From contig NZ_JANADR010000001.1 of the NCBI RefSeq assembly GCF_024199925.1, positions 5,521,501 to 5,585,500 of the forward strand: DNA of 64,000 bases, read 5' to 3'. The position numbers were made by a program, and so were the translations under genes. Position 1 is the stretch's first letter, and each line of letters starts with the position of its first letter. The DNA is from Bradyrhizobium sp. CCGUVB1N3. Lineage in GTDB: Bacteria > Pseudomonadota > Alphaproteobacteria > Rhizobiales > Xanthobacteraceae. Below the pieces are notes generated by a model. It saw nothing but the letters and a program-made list of their open reading frames with translations. It did no database searches and was not told where the DNA came from. Below are positions 19,451 through 29,845 of this stretch, in pieces.

Positions 19451-19657
19451 TCAACCCAGCTCGATCTCGTCGCTCACCTCATGAGCAAGTCCGACGCTGT
19501 CGATCGTCAGCACCACCTTCGCCTTCAGCTTCTCGTGGCCCTTGATCGTGCCTGCCGCGATCGCATCGCGCACGGCCTTCTCGATCTCGCGCTGCGAGGT
19601 GACGCCGACTTGCTTGAGGAATTTGCGCAAGGACGTGTTGAACTGGTCCTCGTTCAT
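19451..19657 (-). CDS. DUF6494-like small protein
   Basis: 68 residues: NEDQFNTSLRKFLKQVGVTS, then a helix REIEKAVRDAI, and a C-terminal strand pair KVVLTIDSVGLAHEV. No signal peptide. It resembles the short DUF6494 family of proteobacteria, which has no known function. It ends 20 bp beyond the convergent DUF2306-like gene. The high conservation I recall for the N-terminal part suggests a real protein despite its size. Confidence 0.7.
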   Translation of the reverse strand: MNEDQFNTSLRKFLKQVGVTSQREIEKAVRDAIAAGTIKGHEKLKAKVVLTIDSVGLAHEVSDEIELG

Positions 19658-19681
19658 GACGGCCTCCGTTGACCGGACGGC

Positions 19682-19951
19682 TTACGGCCGCTCCGGATGG
19701 TTGAGCATGTACTCGCCGAGATCGCGCTGGCGTCGATCGGAGCGGGCAGTCGCGGCGCTGCGCTGGACATCGCGGTCCTTGCGGCAGGCGACGTATTCGG
19801 GCGAGCCCTGCGCATAGCCGCGGCTCTGGCAGACGGCGTCGTCATCGTCGTTGCCCATCGCCACCGGCGCCTGGTTGCGCGCGGCGCAGGCGGATAGGGC
19901 CAGCGCAAGCAGAGCAGCAGCAAGAAGGCGCGACGCGGTCGTGATGGGCAT
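19682..19951 (-). CDS. Small lipoprotein
   Basis: 89 residues from the ATG at 19951. The N-terminus ends in the lipobox LALSAC, so the Cys is probably lipidated and the protein anchored in a membrane facing the periplasm. The rest is short and hydrophilic (CQSRGYAQGSPEYVACRKDRDVQRSAA), with two further Cys that may pair. Function unknown. The frame is open upstream through a repeat element, but that part is not coding. It starts 65 bp from the repeat at 20016-20095. Confidence 0.75.
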   Translation of the reverse strand: MPITTASRLLAAALLALALSACAARNQAPVAMGNDDDDAVCQSRGYAQGSPEYVACRKDRDVQRSAATARSDRRQRDLGEYMLNHPERP

Positions 19952-20015
19952 AAGGAGTCCTCGATTTGCCGGCACTCTGTAGCGCGGAATGAGGAAAATG
20001 TAAGTCTCTAGCGAC

Positions 20016-20095
20016 GTCATTCCGGGGCGATGCGAAGCATCGAACCCGGAATCTCGAGATTCCGGGTTCGGCTCTTCGAGCCGCCCCGGAATGAC
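20016..20095. repeat. Palindromic repeat, GTCATTCCGGGGCG family, copy 1
   Basis: The outer arms GTCATTCCGGGGCG and CGCCCCGGAATGAC are inverted; a nested palindrome AACCCGGAATCTCGAGATTCCGGGTT sits inside in two arms. A nearly identical copy is at 29753-29830. It lies 12 bp after the prpE stop codon and could act as a 3' hairpin of that transcript. Confidence 0.85.
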
Positions 20096-20106
20096 CGCAG
20101 AAAAGC

Positions 20107-22029
<1,923 letters not shown>

Positions 22030-22211
22030 ACCCGGCTCCCGCTTCCTCTTATTCGCTGGCATCGACCTGACGGCGAAAGCGCTGTTCCGCCATGATCAGG
22101 GTCAATGCCCGCGCTGTTTGGCGGGTATTTTCCCGGGAACGGGCTGCGGTTCAAGCTGAAAAGAACATTCCGGTTGCGCGTAGTCGGGTCGTCTTGCCGC
22201 GCGGGGACTGC

Positions 22212-22330
22212 GCTCCCTCTCCCGCTCGCGGGGGAGGACTGGGGTGGGGGTGCTTCCGCGTAGAACGCCCCCGAGTGGAGAGAGCCCCCACCCGGCGCTT
22301 CGCGCCGACCTCCCCCGCGAGCGGGAGCGG
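22212..22330. repeat. Inverted repeat element between prpE and the TPR gene
   Basis: Two arms of 20 or more bases, each running through CCCGCTCGCGGGGGAGG or its complement, flank a centre with a second GGGGTGGGGG/CCCCCACCC pairing. It fills most of the 341-bp gap between the prpE start (22029) and the TPR-LprI stop (22371). No gene is seen in the gap. Confidence 0.75.
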
Positions 22331-22370
22331 TAACTGAGCACGCGGCGCTGCACGAGAAACTCAAGCGCCG

Positions 22371-23762
22371 TTAGCTATCCGTCAGCCGCTGCAAACGCGC
22401 CTGCATGGCCTTCTTCAGGTCATAGCCGGGCCGGCCGAAGCTCGCGTTGCGGGCATTCAGGAAATCGCGCTGGGTGCGACGGAGGTCGCTCGCGGTGCGG
22501 CCGCTCGAGGACTTCAGCACGCGCGCATAGGTGTCGGCGATCTGGCGGTCGAGCACACCCAACTGCGGATCGGAGCAGATCATCTTCTCGACCTCGCGCT
22601 TGGCCGTGGCGCAATCGAACGACGGGCCGCTGTCGTCGGCGGACCGCGCGTGCAGCGGGCGCGACGGCTGGGCGCCGAACCTGGCGATCTCCGCGATCAT
22701 GGTGCGGCGGCCGTCGGCTGCATTCTCGTTGCCGGGATCGAGCCGCAGCGCCGTCTCGTAATCGGCCAGCGCCTTCTTGCGCTCGCCCATCTTGCCGTAG
22801 AGCACGGCGCGATTGTTGTAGGTGAGCGCGAAGTTGGGATCGAGTTTCAGCGCGGCGTCATAGTCGCTCAGCGCAGTACCGAGCTCACCCTTGAACTGGT
22901 AGGAATCGCCACGGTTGGTGAAGAAATTCGGTCGATGCTCCAGCTTGAGCGCCTGGTCGTAGTCCGCAATCGCCTTGTCGTACTCGTTCTTCGCTGCGTA
23001 GGACAGGCCGCGATTGTTGTAAAATTCAGCCTCCGTGGGATCGAGCCGGATCGCCTCGCTGTCGTCGGCAATGCCCTTGTCGAGCTGGCCGAGCTTCTTG
23101 TAGGCGGCGCCGCGGTTGGAATAGCTGCGGGCATGGTTCGGATCGAGCCGCAGCGCTTCGCTGAGATCCCGGATCGCTTTCTCGTGGTCGCCGCGGAGGT
23201 AATAGGTCGCGCCGCGGTCGGACCAGGCTTGCGCGTAGTCCGGCTTCAGCTTGATCGCCTGGTCATAATCGGCAACGGCACGGTCGAGCCGGCGCTGGTT
23301 GGTGTAGACGATGCCGCGCAGCTCGTAGGCTTCGGCATCCTTCGGATCGAGCTCGATCGCCTTGCTGAGGTCCGCCGCCGCACGATTGAGATCACCGCCC
23401 TCCTCGCGCAGGAGATCGCCGCGCAGGCGAAAGGCCCGCGCGTTCCTGCCGTCGAGCGCGATGGCGCGGTCGAGATCCTTCAAGGCATCTGCCGAGCCGC
23501 CGGAGGTTCGTGCATTGGCGTCGGCGCGCACGACCAGCGCCGCAGCGCGGTCGACGGCCGCATTTGCCGTCTGGTCGATGATGGTGGTGCAGGCCGCGAT
23601 GAGCCGCGGAATGGGCTCCTTGCTGCCGAGAACGCAATCGACCACGGTGCCGCCCGCTGCCGCGGGGCCGGCAGCAAGGGCGAGGCCGAACGCAAGGGAG
23701 ACGCCAAGCAGCGCGGATATGGCTGGGAATGAGAGTTGCGCGGAATGATGCGGACCGCACAT
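22371..23762 (-). CDS. Exported TPR protein with LprI-like C-terminal domain
   Basis: 463 residues from the ATG at 23762. A signal peptide ends near AAAGG. Eight or nine tetratricopeptide repeats follow from about residue 60 to 340, recognisable by spaced units such as AIELDPKDAEAYELRGIVY and AIKLKPDYAQAWSDRGATY. The last about 90 residues (DCATAKREVEKMICSDPQLGVLDRQIADTY) match the LprI/DUF1311 domain known from lysozyme inhibitors. The product is probably periplasmic. It lies 98 bp downstream of a shorter paralogue (23861-24628) with the same C-terminal domain; both end in a segment like GYDLKKAMQARLQRL. Role unknown. Confidence 0.82.
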   Translation of the reverse strand: MCGPHHSAQLSFPAISALLGVSLAFGLALAAGPAAAGGTVVDCVLGSKEPIPRLIAACTTIIDQTANAAVDRAAALVVRADANARTSGGSADALKDLDRAIALDGRNARAFRLRGDLLREEGGDLNRAAADLSKAIELDPKDAEAYELRGIVYTNQRRLDRAVADYDQAIKLKPDYAQAWSDRGATYYLRGDHEKAIRDLSEALRLDPNHARSYSNRGAAYKKLGQLDKGIADDSEAIRLDPTEAEFYNNRGLSYAAKNEYDKAIADYDQALKLEHRPNFFTNRGDSYQFKGELGTALSDYDAALKLDPNFALTYNNRAVLYGKMGERKKALADYETALRLDPGNENAADGRRTMIAEIARFGAQPSRPLHARSADDSGPSFDCATAKREVEKMICSDPQLGVLDRQIADTYARVLKSSSGRTASDLRRTQRDFLNARNASFGRPGYDLKKAMQARLQRLTDS

Positions 23763-23860
23763 GGCGATGGCTCCGTGACGACGGCTTTCTCCGTTGTCGC
23801 AGTCGCGCGGAGACAGGTTCAAGCCGATTCCCCCTCTGCCCGCTTGCCGCGCCGTGGCAG

Positions 23861-24628
23861 TCAATACCCGTCGACGCCGTTCAGCCGCTGCAAGCGATCC
23901 TTCATCGTCTTCTTCAAATCATACCCCGCCCGGCCGAATTCGGCGTTGCGGCGGGCGATGAAGTCGTCCTGCTCGCGCTGGAGGGTTTTGGCTTCGGCAG
24001 GGCTACGGGCCTCGCGCATGGCGCGCGCGTTGGCGGCAAAGATCTCGCGGTCGAGATCGGCGAGCTCGGGACTGGCGCAGATCGCCTTCTCCACGCCGCG
24101 GCGAGCGCGCACGCAGTTGAAGCTCGGCTTGCCGGCGACCGCCATCTGCGCGCCCAGGCGCTCAAGCTCCTGCGCCATCGCCTTGTGGTTGGCCCTCGCC
24201 TTCTCGTGATTGGGATTGATCCGCAGCGTCGCGCCAAAATCCTGCACCGCCTTGGGCCGGTCGCCCTTCTTCAGCCAGAGCTCGCCGCGGGCGTTGAAGA
24301 TATCGGCGAGCGAGGGATCGAGCAAAAGCGCGCGGCTGTAATCGGCGATGGCGCGATCGATCTGGTCGTGCCGCGCAAGCAGCGCGCCGCGCGCGACCAG
24401 CGCCTTGACCAGATCGGGCTTGGCCGTCTTCTCGTTGTCGATCACGTCGGCGCAAACGGATGTCGCCTTCTCGACGTCGTCCGCCGCCGTCGCCGCCAGG
24501 CACGGCGCAACGTCGACCTGCCCGACCGCAGCCGGCTCGCCGCCGGTCGCGGCCCGGCCAGCATGAGCCGACAGCGCGCACACAACCAGGGCGGCGCAAG
24601 AACACTGGATCAGAGCAGGAAGTCGCAT
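23861..24628 (-). CDS. Exported protein with TPR and LprI-like domain (paralogue)
   Basis: 255 residues from the ATG at 24628. After a signal peptide (ending HAGRAATGG) comes a short TPR region of two or three repeats (AIADYSRALLLDPSLADIFNARGELW), then an LprI/DUF1311-type domain (NCVRARRGVEKAICASPELADLDREIFAANARAM) and the ending GYDLKKTMKDRLQRL. It is a shortened relative of the next gene downstream, most simply explained by tandem duplication. Likely periplasmic, function unknown. Divergent from the antiporter gene, so 24629-24735 should hold both promoters. Confidence 0.8.
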   Translation of the reverse strand: MRLPALIQCSCAALVVCALSAHAGRAATGGEPAAVGQVDVAPCLAATAADDVEKATSVCADVIDNEKTAKPDLVKALVARGALLARHDQIDRAIADYSRALLLDPSLADIFNARGELWLKKGDRPKAVQDFGATLRINPNHEKARANHKAMAQELERLGAQMAVAGKPSFNCVRARRGVEKAICASPELADLDREIFAANARAMREARSPAEAKTLQREQDDFIARRNAEFGRAGYDLKKTMKDRLQRLNGVDGY

Positions 24629-24735
24629 CGTCTTTGCAGTCGGAAATTTTGACCTCGTGGAGCCGATGTCCACTATACAGCCGGATTGATGCTAGTTTGT
24701 CGCATCTCTGCCGTTAAGGTTCCTGGGGATATCTC

Positions 24736-26280
24736 GTGTCGACCTTCGAATGGATCATCGCACTTCTGCTCGGCGCCGTTGCCTTATCGGCGTTGGCGCG
24801 GCGGATCAAGGTCCCCTACCCGACCTTTCTTGCAATCGGCGGCGCCGCTGTCGCGTTCGTGCCGTCCAGTCCATCCTGGACGTTGCAGCCCGACCTCGCT
24901 TTGGCGCTTTTTGTCGCACCGGTGCTGCTGGACGCCGCCTACGACACCTCGTTGCGCGATCTTCGCAACAACTGGGTTCCGGTCTCGACGCTCGTGGTGG
25001 CTGCGGTCGGCTTGACCACGGCCGGCGTCGCGGTGGTGGCGCATTGGCTGATCCCCGATATGCCCTGGGCCGCCGCGGTCGCGCTCGGCGCGATCGTGGC
25101 GCCACCGGATGCGGCTGCTGCGGTCGCCATCCTGCGCCAGGTCCGCCTGCCCTATCGCATGGTCAAGGTGCTCGAGGGCGAGAGCCTGCTGAACGATGCG
25201 AGCGCGCTGCTGATCTATCGTATCGCGGTCGGCGCGGTCGTGATGGAGCACCTGAAGTGGAGCGAGATCGCGCCGACGATCGTGCTCGCGCTCGGCGGCA
25301 GCGTCGTCGCCGGCTTTCTCGCCGCGCGGATCATGCCGCTGTTCATCACGCGGATCACGGAAGCGCCGAGCGCGATCATCGTCCAGTTCGCCACGACGTT
25401 CATGATCTGGATCGGCGCCGAGCATCTCGGCCTCTCCGGCATTCTGACCATCGTCGTCTACGCCATGACCATCGCGCGCATGGCGCCTGCGCGCATGCCG
25501 GCGCGGCTACGCGTGCCGTCCTACGCAGTGTGGGAGACGACCGTGTTCGTGCTCAACGTGCTCGCCTTCATGCTGATCGGGTTGCAGATGCGGCCGATCT
25601 GGTCGCGCCTCGCGCAGGACGTACGCTGGGAATATTGCGTGGCCGCAGGTTGGATCCTGCTCACGGTGATCCTGGTGCGGCTCACCTGGGTGATGACCTA
25701 TCGCGCGACCCTGCGCACGCTGATCGCACACGGCATCTATTGCCCAAAGGACCCGAATGCGGTGGCCTCGCCCAAGGGCGGCATCATCGTGGCCTGGTGC
25801 GGCATGCGCGGCCTCGTCACGCTCGCCACCGCCTTTGCGCTGCCGGAGAACTTCCCCTATCGCGACTTCATCCTGTTCATCGCCTTCGCCGTCGTGCTGG
25901 GATCGCTGGTGATCCAGGGACTGACCTTGCGGCCGCTGATCCTGGCGTTCGATCTCAAGGACGACGATCCCGTCTCGGGCGAGGTCGCGCGCGGACGCGC
26001 GCTCGCCTATCAGGCCGCACTCGACGAGATCGACGCCGATCCCTCGGAAGAGGCGGAGATCCTGCGGCTGGAATATCGCGCGCTGCTGATGCAGGCCGAG
26101 AACGATCCCAATGGCGGCGTCGCCAGCGGCGAATTGCCCGCCGATCCCCTGCGTCGCCGCGCCATCGACGCGGCCCGCAGGACCATCTTCGACCTGCGCG
26201 CCACAGAGGTGATCGGCGACGACGCGTTTCACAAGCTCGAGGAGGAGCTCGATCGTGCGGAGCTGAGCGCGGGAGGATGA
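24736..26280 (+). CDS. CPA1-type Na+(K+)/H+ antiporter
   Basis: 514 residues with about 12 hydrophobic segments over residues 5-400 and a soluble C-terminal tail (residues 405-514) rich in acidic residues. The CPA1 signatures are visible: VALGAIVAPPDAAAAVAIL and EGESLLNDASALLIYR, the latter including the ND pair of the ion site, followed by GMRGLVTLATAFALP. It exchanges Na+ or K+ for protons across the inner membrane for pH and ion homeostasis. The start is GTG at 24736 with GGGGAT upstream. Another open frame on the same strand is a shadow. Confidence 0.92.
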   Translation: MSTFEWIIALLLGAVALSALARRIKVPYPTFLAIGGAAVAFVPSSPSWTLQPDLALALFVAPVLLDAAYDTSLRDLRNNWVPVSTLVVAAVGLTTAGVAVVAHWLIPDMPWAAAVALGAIVAPPDAAAAVAILRQVRLPYRMVKVLEGESLLNDASALLIYRIAVGAVVMEHLKWSEIAPTIVLALGGSVVAGFLAARIMPLFITRITEAPSAIIVQFATTFMIWIGAEHLGLSGILTIVVYAMTIARMAPARMPARLRVPSYAVWETTVFVLNVLAFMLIGLQMRPIWSRLAQDVRWEYCVAAGWILLTVILVRLTWVMTYRATLRTLIAHGIYCPKDPNAVASPKGGIIVAWCGMRGLVTLATAFALPENFPYRDFILFIAFAVVLGSLVIQGLTLRPLILAFDLKDDDPVSGEVARGRALAYQAALDEIDADPSEEAEILRLEYRALLMQAENDPNGGVASGELPADPLRRRAIDAARRTIFDLRATEVIGDDAFHKLEEELDRAELSAGG

Positions 26281-26331
26281 TGCGCGGCGTGTCCGCACTT
26301 TCGCCAGGACGACGGCTGTGCAGGACGACGC

Positions 26332-27138
26332 CTACGCTCCCGACTTGCACGTGATGCCGCCGTCGACGATGAGCTCGATGCCGGTGACGTATTTCGACTC
26401 GTCGGAGGCCAAAAACAGCGCGGCGTTGGCGACGTCCCAGGCGTCGCCCATGTGGCCCATCGGCACCTGGGCGTCGCGCGCGCGCCACATCGCCTCGACA
26501 TCGCCCTTGGCGTAGCTGGCGGCGAGACCTGCGGAATGCTCGACCATCGGCGTCTTCATCAGGCCGGGCAGGATCGCGTTGACGCGGACGTGGTGACGCG
26601 CGAACTCGACCGCCGTGGTGCGCGTCATCATGTTCATGGCAGCCTTCGACGTGCCGTAGGTGACGTAGGAGAGCCCCATGTGGCGGATCGAGGCGATCGA
26701 GGAGATGTTGATGATCGAGCCACCGCCCTGCTTTGCCATCACCGGGATCACCTGCTTCATGGCAAGATAGGCGCTCTTGAGGTTGACGGTAAAGACGCGG
26801 TCCCAGCTTTCCTCGGTCACCTCGACCACGCTGCCCATCTCGGCGATGCCGACATTGTTGTCGAGCACGTCGATGCGGCCATAGGCCTTGAGGCACGCCG
26901 CAACCATGACCTCGATGTCGCTCGCGCGCGACACGTCGGCGGTGAAGGCGGCCGCCTTGCCGCCCTCGCTGGTGATGATCTTCGCGGTCTCCTCGGCCGC
27001 AGTGCCGTTGCGGTCGACGCAAAACACCGACGCGCCCTCGCGCGCAAAGGTCACGGCGGTCGCCTTGCCGTTGCCCCAGCCCGGGCCGATCGAGCCGGCG
27101 CCGACCACCATCGCGACCTTGCCCTTGAGCCGATCCAT
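26332..27138 (-). CDS. SDR-family oxidoreductase
   Basis: 268 residues of a Rossmann-fold short-chain dehydrogenase. The cofactor loop is unusual, GAGSIGPGWGNGKA rather than TGxxxGIG, with insertion between the glycines. The catalytic Ser is in IINISSIASI and the Tyr and Lys in YVTYGTSKAAMNM; the C-terminal VDGGITC is typical. The substrate is unknown. It lies 14 bp upstream of DUF1850 and after the TAXI-TRAP genes on the same strand, so it may be cotranscribed with the transporter and act on its substrate. Confidence 0.88.
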   Translation of the reverse strand: MDRLKGKVAMVVGAGSIGPGWGNGKATAVTFAREGASVFCVDRNGTAAEETAKIITSEGGKAAAFTADVSRASDIEVMVAACLKAYGRIDVLDNNVGIAEMGSVVEVTEESWDRVFTVNLKSAYLAMKQVIPVMAKQGGGSIINISSIASIRHMGLSYVTYGTSKAAMNMMTRTTAVEFARHHVRVNAILPGLMKTPMVEHSAGLAASYAKGDVEAMWRARDAQVPMGHMGDAWDVANAALFLASDESKYVTGIELIVDGGITCKSGA

Positions 27139-27152
27139 CGCGCTTCTCCTTT

Positions 27153-27536
27153 TTACTTCTGTTGTTCTTCGCAGATGCTCATCTTGGTGATGTTAGCACC
27201 GATCGGATGACCGAAAATCTCCGACAACGTCCGGCATTTTCCCTCGCTGCACAACCGCCATTCACCGGCAGCGCCGGAATTGCCGAGCACGACCTCATGC
27301 ATCGGCGGGCGCTTCGGCTGCCATTGAAACCAGCCGCCAACGAGCCGTGCCTCCGGCGGCGGCTCCATGCCGGCGCCCGAGCCTTTGACGCGCGCCTGCA
27401 CGAGTTCGAGGCCCGCTGGCGTCACGCGCCAGTCTTCCTGCCAATCGATCTTCTCGATCGAATGCGTCCAGATGAGCGTGAAGGCCGTGAGCGCCAGCGC
27501 CTTCACGGCTCCCACGGATGCGAGGCAGAGGCTCAC
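27153..27536 (-). CDS. DUF1850 protein coupled to TRAP permease
   Basis: 127 residues. After a short hydrophobic start (VKALALTAFTLIWTHSIEKIDWQEDW) comes a DUF1850 domain, with the classic THSIEKIDWQEDWRVTPAGLELVQARVKGSGAGMEPPP segment. The family is found beside TAXI-type TRAP permeases. The start is a GTG at 27536 overlapping the permease stop by four bases (GTGA), so translation is coupled. It probably takes part in the same transporter, facing the periplasm, but no mechanism is known. Confidence 0.85.
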   Translation of the reverse strand: MSLCLASVGAVKALALTAFTLIWTHSIEKIDWQEDWRVTPAGLELVQARVKGSGAGMEPPPEARLVGGWFQWQPKRPPMHEVVLGNSGAAGEWRLCSEGKCRTLSEIFGHPIGANITKMSICEEQQK

Positions 27537-29641
27537 ACGGCCTCGACCGTTGCCGGCGGTCGCTGCCGCCATTGCCAGAGCACGATCATCGCCGACAGCA
27601 CGAAGCCGATGGTGTCGCTGAGCGGGAATTCGCCGAGCAGGCACAGCGCGGCGCCGAGCGCGAGCGCGCGTTCGAGCAGGCTGAGCCGCGTGAACAAGAA
27701 GCCGATCGCGACCATGCCGAACAGCCCGATCGCCACCAGCGCCTTGAAGGTCGCCAGCGCCACAGCGCTGTAGAAGCCGAGCTTTGCGGCCATGGGATCG
27801 CCCGCCTGCAGCATCAACGCCGGCGAATAGACGAAGATGAAGGGAATGACGTAGCCGGCAAGCGCGATGCGCATCGCCTCCCAGCCGATCTTGTCCGGAT
27901 TCTCCTTTGCGATCGGCGCCGCGGCAAGGGCGGCGAGCGCGACCGGTGGCGAGAGGTCGGCCATGATGCCGTAATAGAACGCGAACATATGGCTCGCGAT
28001 CAGGGGCACGCCTAACTTTGCCAGCGCAGGTGCGGCAAGTGCGGCGGTGATGATGTAGGTCGGGATCGTGGGAATGCCGGTGCCGAGCAGGATCGACAGC
28101 AGCATGGTCATGATCAGCGCCAGGAACAAGCTCTTCTCGCCAAGCCCGATCACCCAGCCGCCAAAGATGGTGCCGACGCCGGTCTGCGACATCATGCCGA
28201 TGATGACGCCGACGATGGCGCAGGCCATGCCGACGGTGATGGCGGATTTGGCGCTTTCGGCCAGCGCATCGCGGCAGGCGCGCAAGGAGGCGAGCCCACC
28301 GCGGACGAAGGCGGTGATCACGATCAGCGCGACGACGACGCATGAGACCGGCACGATCTGGAGACCGTCGCGCGACAGCGCGGCGACGACAAGCGCGAGC
28401 CCGATCCAGAAGATGTAGCGGATCACCATGGCCGATGCACCCGCCGTGATGCTGGCCCCCAGGATCAGCGTCACGGTCAGCGCGAGGCCCATGCTGCCGG
28501 CATAGAGCGGCGTAAAGCCTTCGAACAGCATGTAGACGAGCGCCGCGAGCGGCAGCACGAGATACCAGCGCGTCACCAGCGCCTTCCAGGCGCTCGGAAT
28601 CTCCGCACGCTTCATGCCGGTGAGCCCGTGCTTGCCGGCCTCCAGATGCACCATCCAGAATGCGGAAGCGAAATAGAGCACCGCCGGGATCGCGGCTGCT
28701 TTGACGATTTCCGAATACTGGACGCCAAGCGTCTCCGCCATGATGAAGGCGACGGCGCCCATCACCGGTGGCATGATCTGTCCGCCCATCGAGGCCGTGG
28801 CCTCGACGCCCGCAGCGAAGGCGCGGCGGTAGCCGAACTTGATCATCAGGGGAATCGTGAACTGCCCGACGGTCACGACATTGGCGACACCTGAACCCGA
28901 GATCGTGCCCATCATCCCGGAGGCAAACACCGCCACCTTGGCAGGGCCGCCGCGGGTGCGGCCGAACAGGCCGAGTGAGACGTCGGTGAAGAGCTGGATC
29001 ATGCCGGCGCGCTCCAGGAACGAGCCGAACAGGATGAACAGGAAGATGTAGGTCGCCGAGACGTAGATCGGCACGCCGTAAAAGCCTTCGGTGCCGAAGG
29101 ACAGATGCGTGACGACCTGATCGAAGTCATAGCCGCGATGGTTGAGCGGCGACGGCAGGTACTGGCCGAAGAACCAATACAGGAGGCACGCGCCGCACAT
29201 CAGCGGCAACGCCGGGCCCATCAGCCGCCGCGTGCCCTCGAAGATCAGCACCGCGAGCAGCGTGCCGACCACGAGGTCGACACGCGTCGGATCGCCGTCG
29301 CGCGCGATCAGATCGGCATAGAAGATCCATTGATAGAGGCCGCAGAGAAAGCCGGCGCCGCCGATCAGCCAGCCGACCGCGCGGCCGACATCGCTTCTGG
29401 CGGTGAAGTTTCCGATCAGGCCGAAGGTGAGCAGCAAGAGGAAGCCGACATGGACGCCGCGCACCACCTGGCTCGGCAGATAGTTGAAGGCGGCGACGTA
29501 GAGCTGGAAGGCCGCAAACGCGATACCGATCCAGTAGGCGAGATGGCCCCACCAGCCCGGTCCGAACCCTTCCGGAAAGCCATGCTCGAAATTGTCGAAT
29601 TCGACCTTGATGGGCGCCTCAGCACCCTCCGCCTGCAACAT
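27533..29641 (-). CDS. TRAP transporter fused permease (TAXI type, 4TM-12TM)
   Basis: 702 residues with about 16-17 membrane segments: an N-terminal DctQ-like part (residues 30-170) fused to the DctM-like large subunit (residues 185-690). The DctM motifs GMMGTISGSGVANVVTVGQFTIPLMIKFGYRRAFAAGVEATASMGGQIMPPVMGAVAF and LLGTGIPTIPTYIITAALAAPALAKLG are clear. With its binding protein it imports a carboxylate-like or amino acid substrate by ion gradient. It lies after the binding protein gene (29846-30793) with a palindromic repeat between, and overlaps the DUF1850 gene downstream. Confidence 0.93.
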   Translation of the reverse strand: MLQAEGAEAPIKVEFDNFEHGFPEGFGPGWWGHLAYWIGIAFAAFQLYVAAFNYLPSQVVRGVHVGFLLLLTFGLIGNFTARSDVGRAVGWLIGGAGFLCGLYQWIFYADLIARDGDPTRVDLVVGTLLAVLIFEGTRRLMGPALPLMCGACLLYWFFGQYLPSPLNHRGYDFDQVVTHLSFGTEGFYGVPIYVSATYIFLFILFGSFLERAGMIQLFTDVSLGLFGRTRGGPAKVAVFASGMMGTISGSGVANVVTVGQFTIPLMIKFGYRRAFAAGVEATASMGGQIMPPVMGAVAFIMAETLGVQYSEIVKAAAIPAVLYFASAFWMVHLEAGKHGLTGMKRAEIPSAWKALVTRWYLVLPLAALVYMLFEGFTPLYAGSMGLALTVTLILGASITAGASAMVIRYIFWIGLALVVAALSRDGLQIVPVSCVVVALIVITAFVRGGLASLRACRDALAESAKSAITVGMACAIVGVIIGMMSQTGVGTIFGGWVIGLGEKSLFLALIMTMLLSILLGTGIPTIPTYIITAALAAPALAKLGVPLIASHMFAFYYGIMADLSPPVALAALAAAPIAKENPDKIGWEAMRIALAGYVIPFIFVYSPALMLQAGDPMAAKLGFYSAVALATFKALVAIGLFGMVAIGFLFTRLSLLERALALGAALCLLGEFPLSDTIGFVLSAMIVLWQWRQRPPATVEAV

Positions 29642-29752
29642 GCCCGTTTCCCCGCGCCCCTCGGTGGAGCGTTCTTACAGCATTTCGCGCTGCGTCCCAA
29701 ACACGTCATGCGCGGGCGTGGCCCACGCAGCCACGCCTTCGCCACTTGCGCC

Positions 29753-29830
29753 GTCATTCCGGGGCGATGCGCAGCATCGAACCCGGAATCTCGAGATTCC
29801 GGGTTCGCCCTTCGGGCGCCCCGGAATGAC
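29753..29830. repeat. Palindromic repeat, GTCATTCCGGGGCG family, copy 2
   Basis: Nearly identical to the copy at 20016-20095: same outer arms and same nested palindrome around CTCGAG. It lies within the TRAP cluster, between the binding protein stop (29846) and the permease start (29641), where a hairpin could reduce read-through. Confidence 0.87.
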
Positions 29831-29845
29831 GCCATCGAGAGTCGC

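Noticed and set aside
24750..26354. A second long same-strand frame over the antiporter gene
   Set aside because: Arg/Ala/His-rich shadow in frame +2 relative to a clear CPA1 antiporter.
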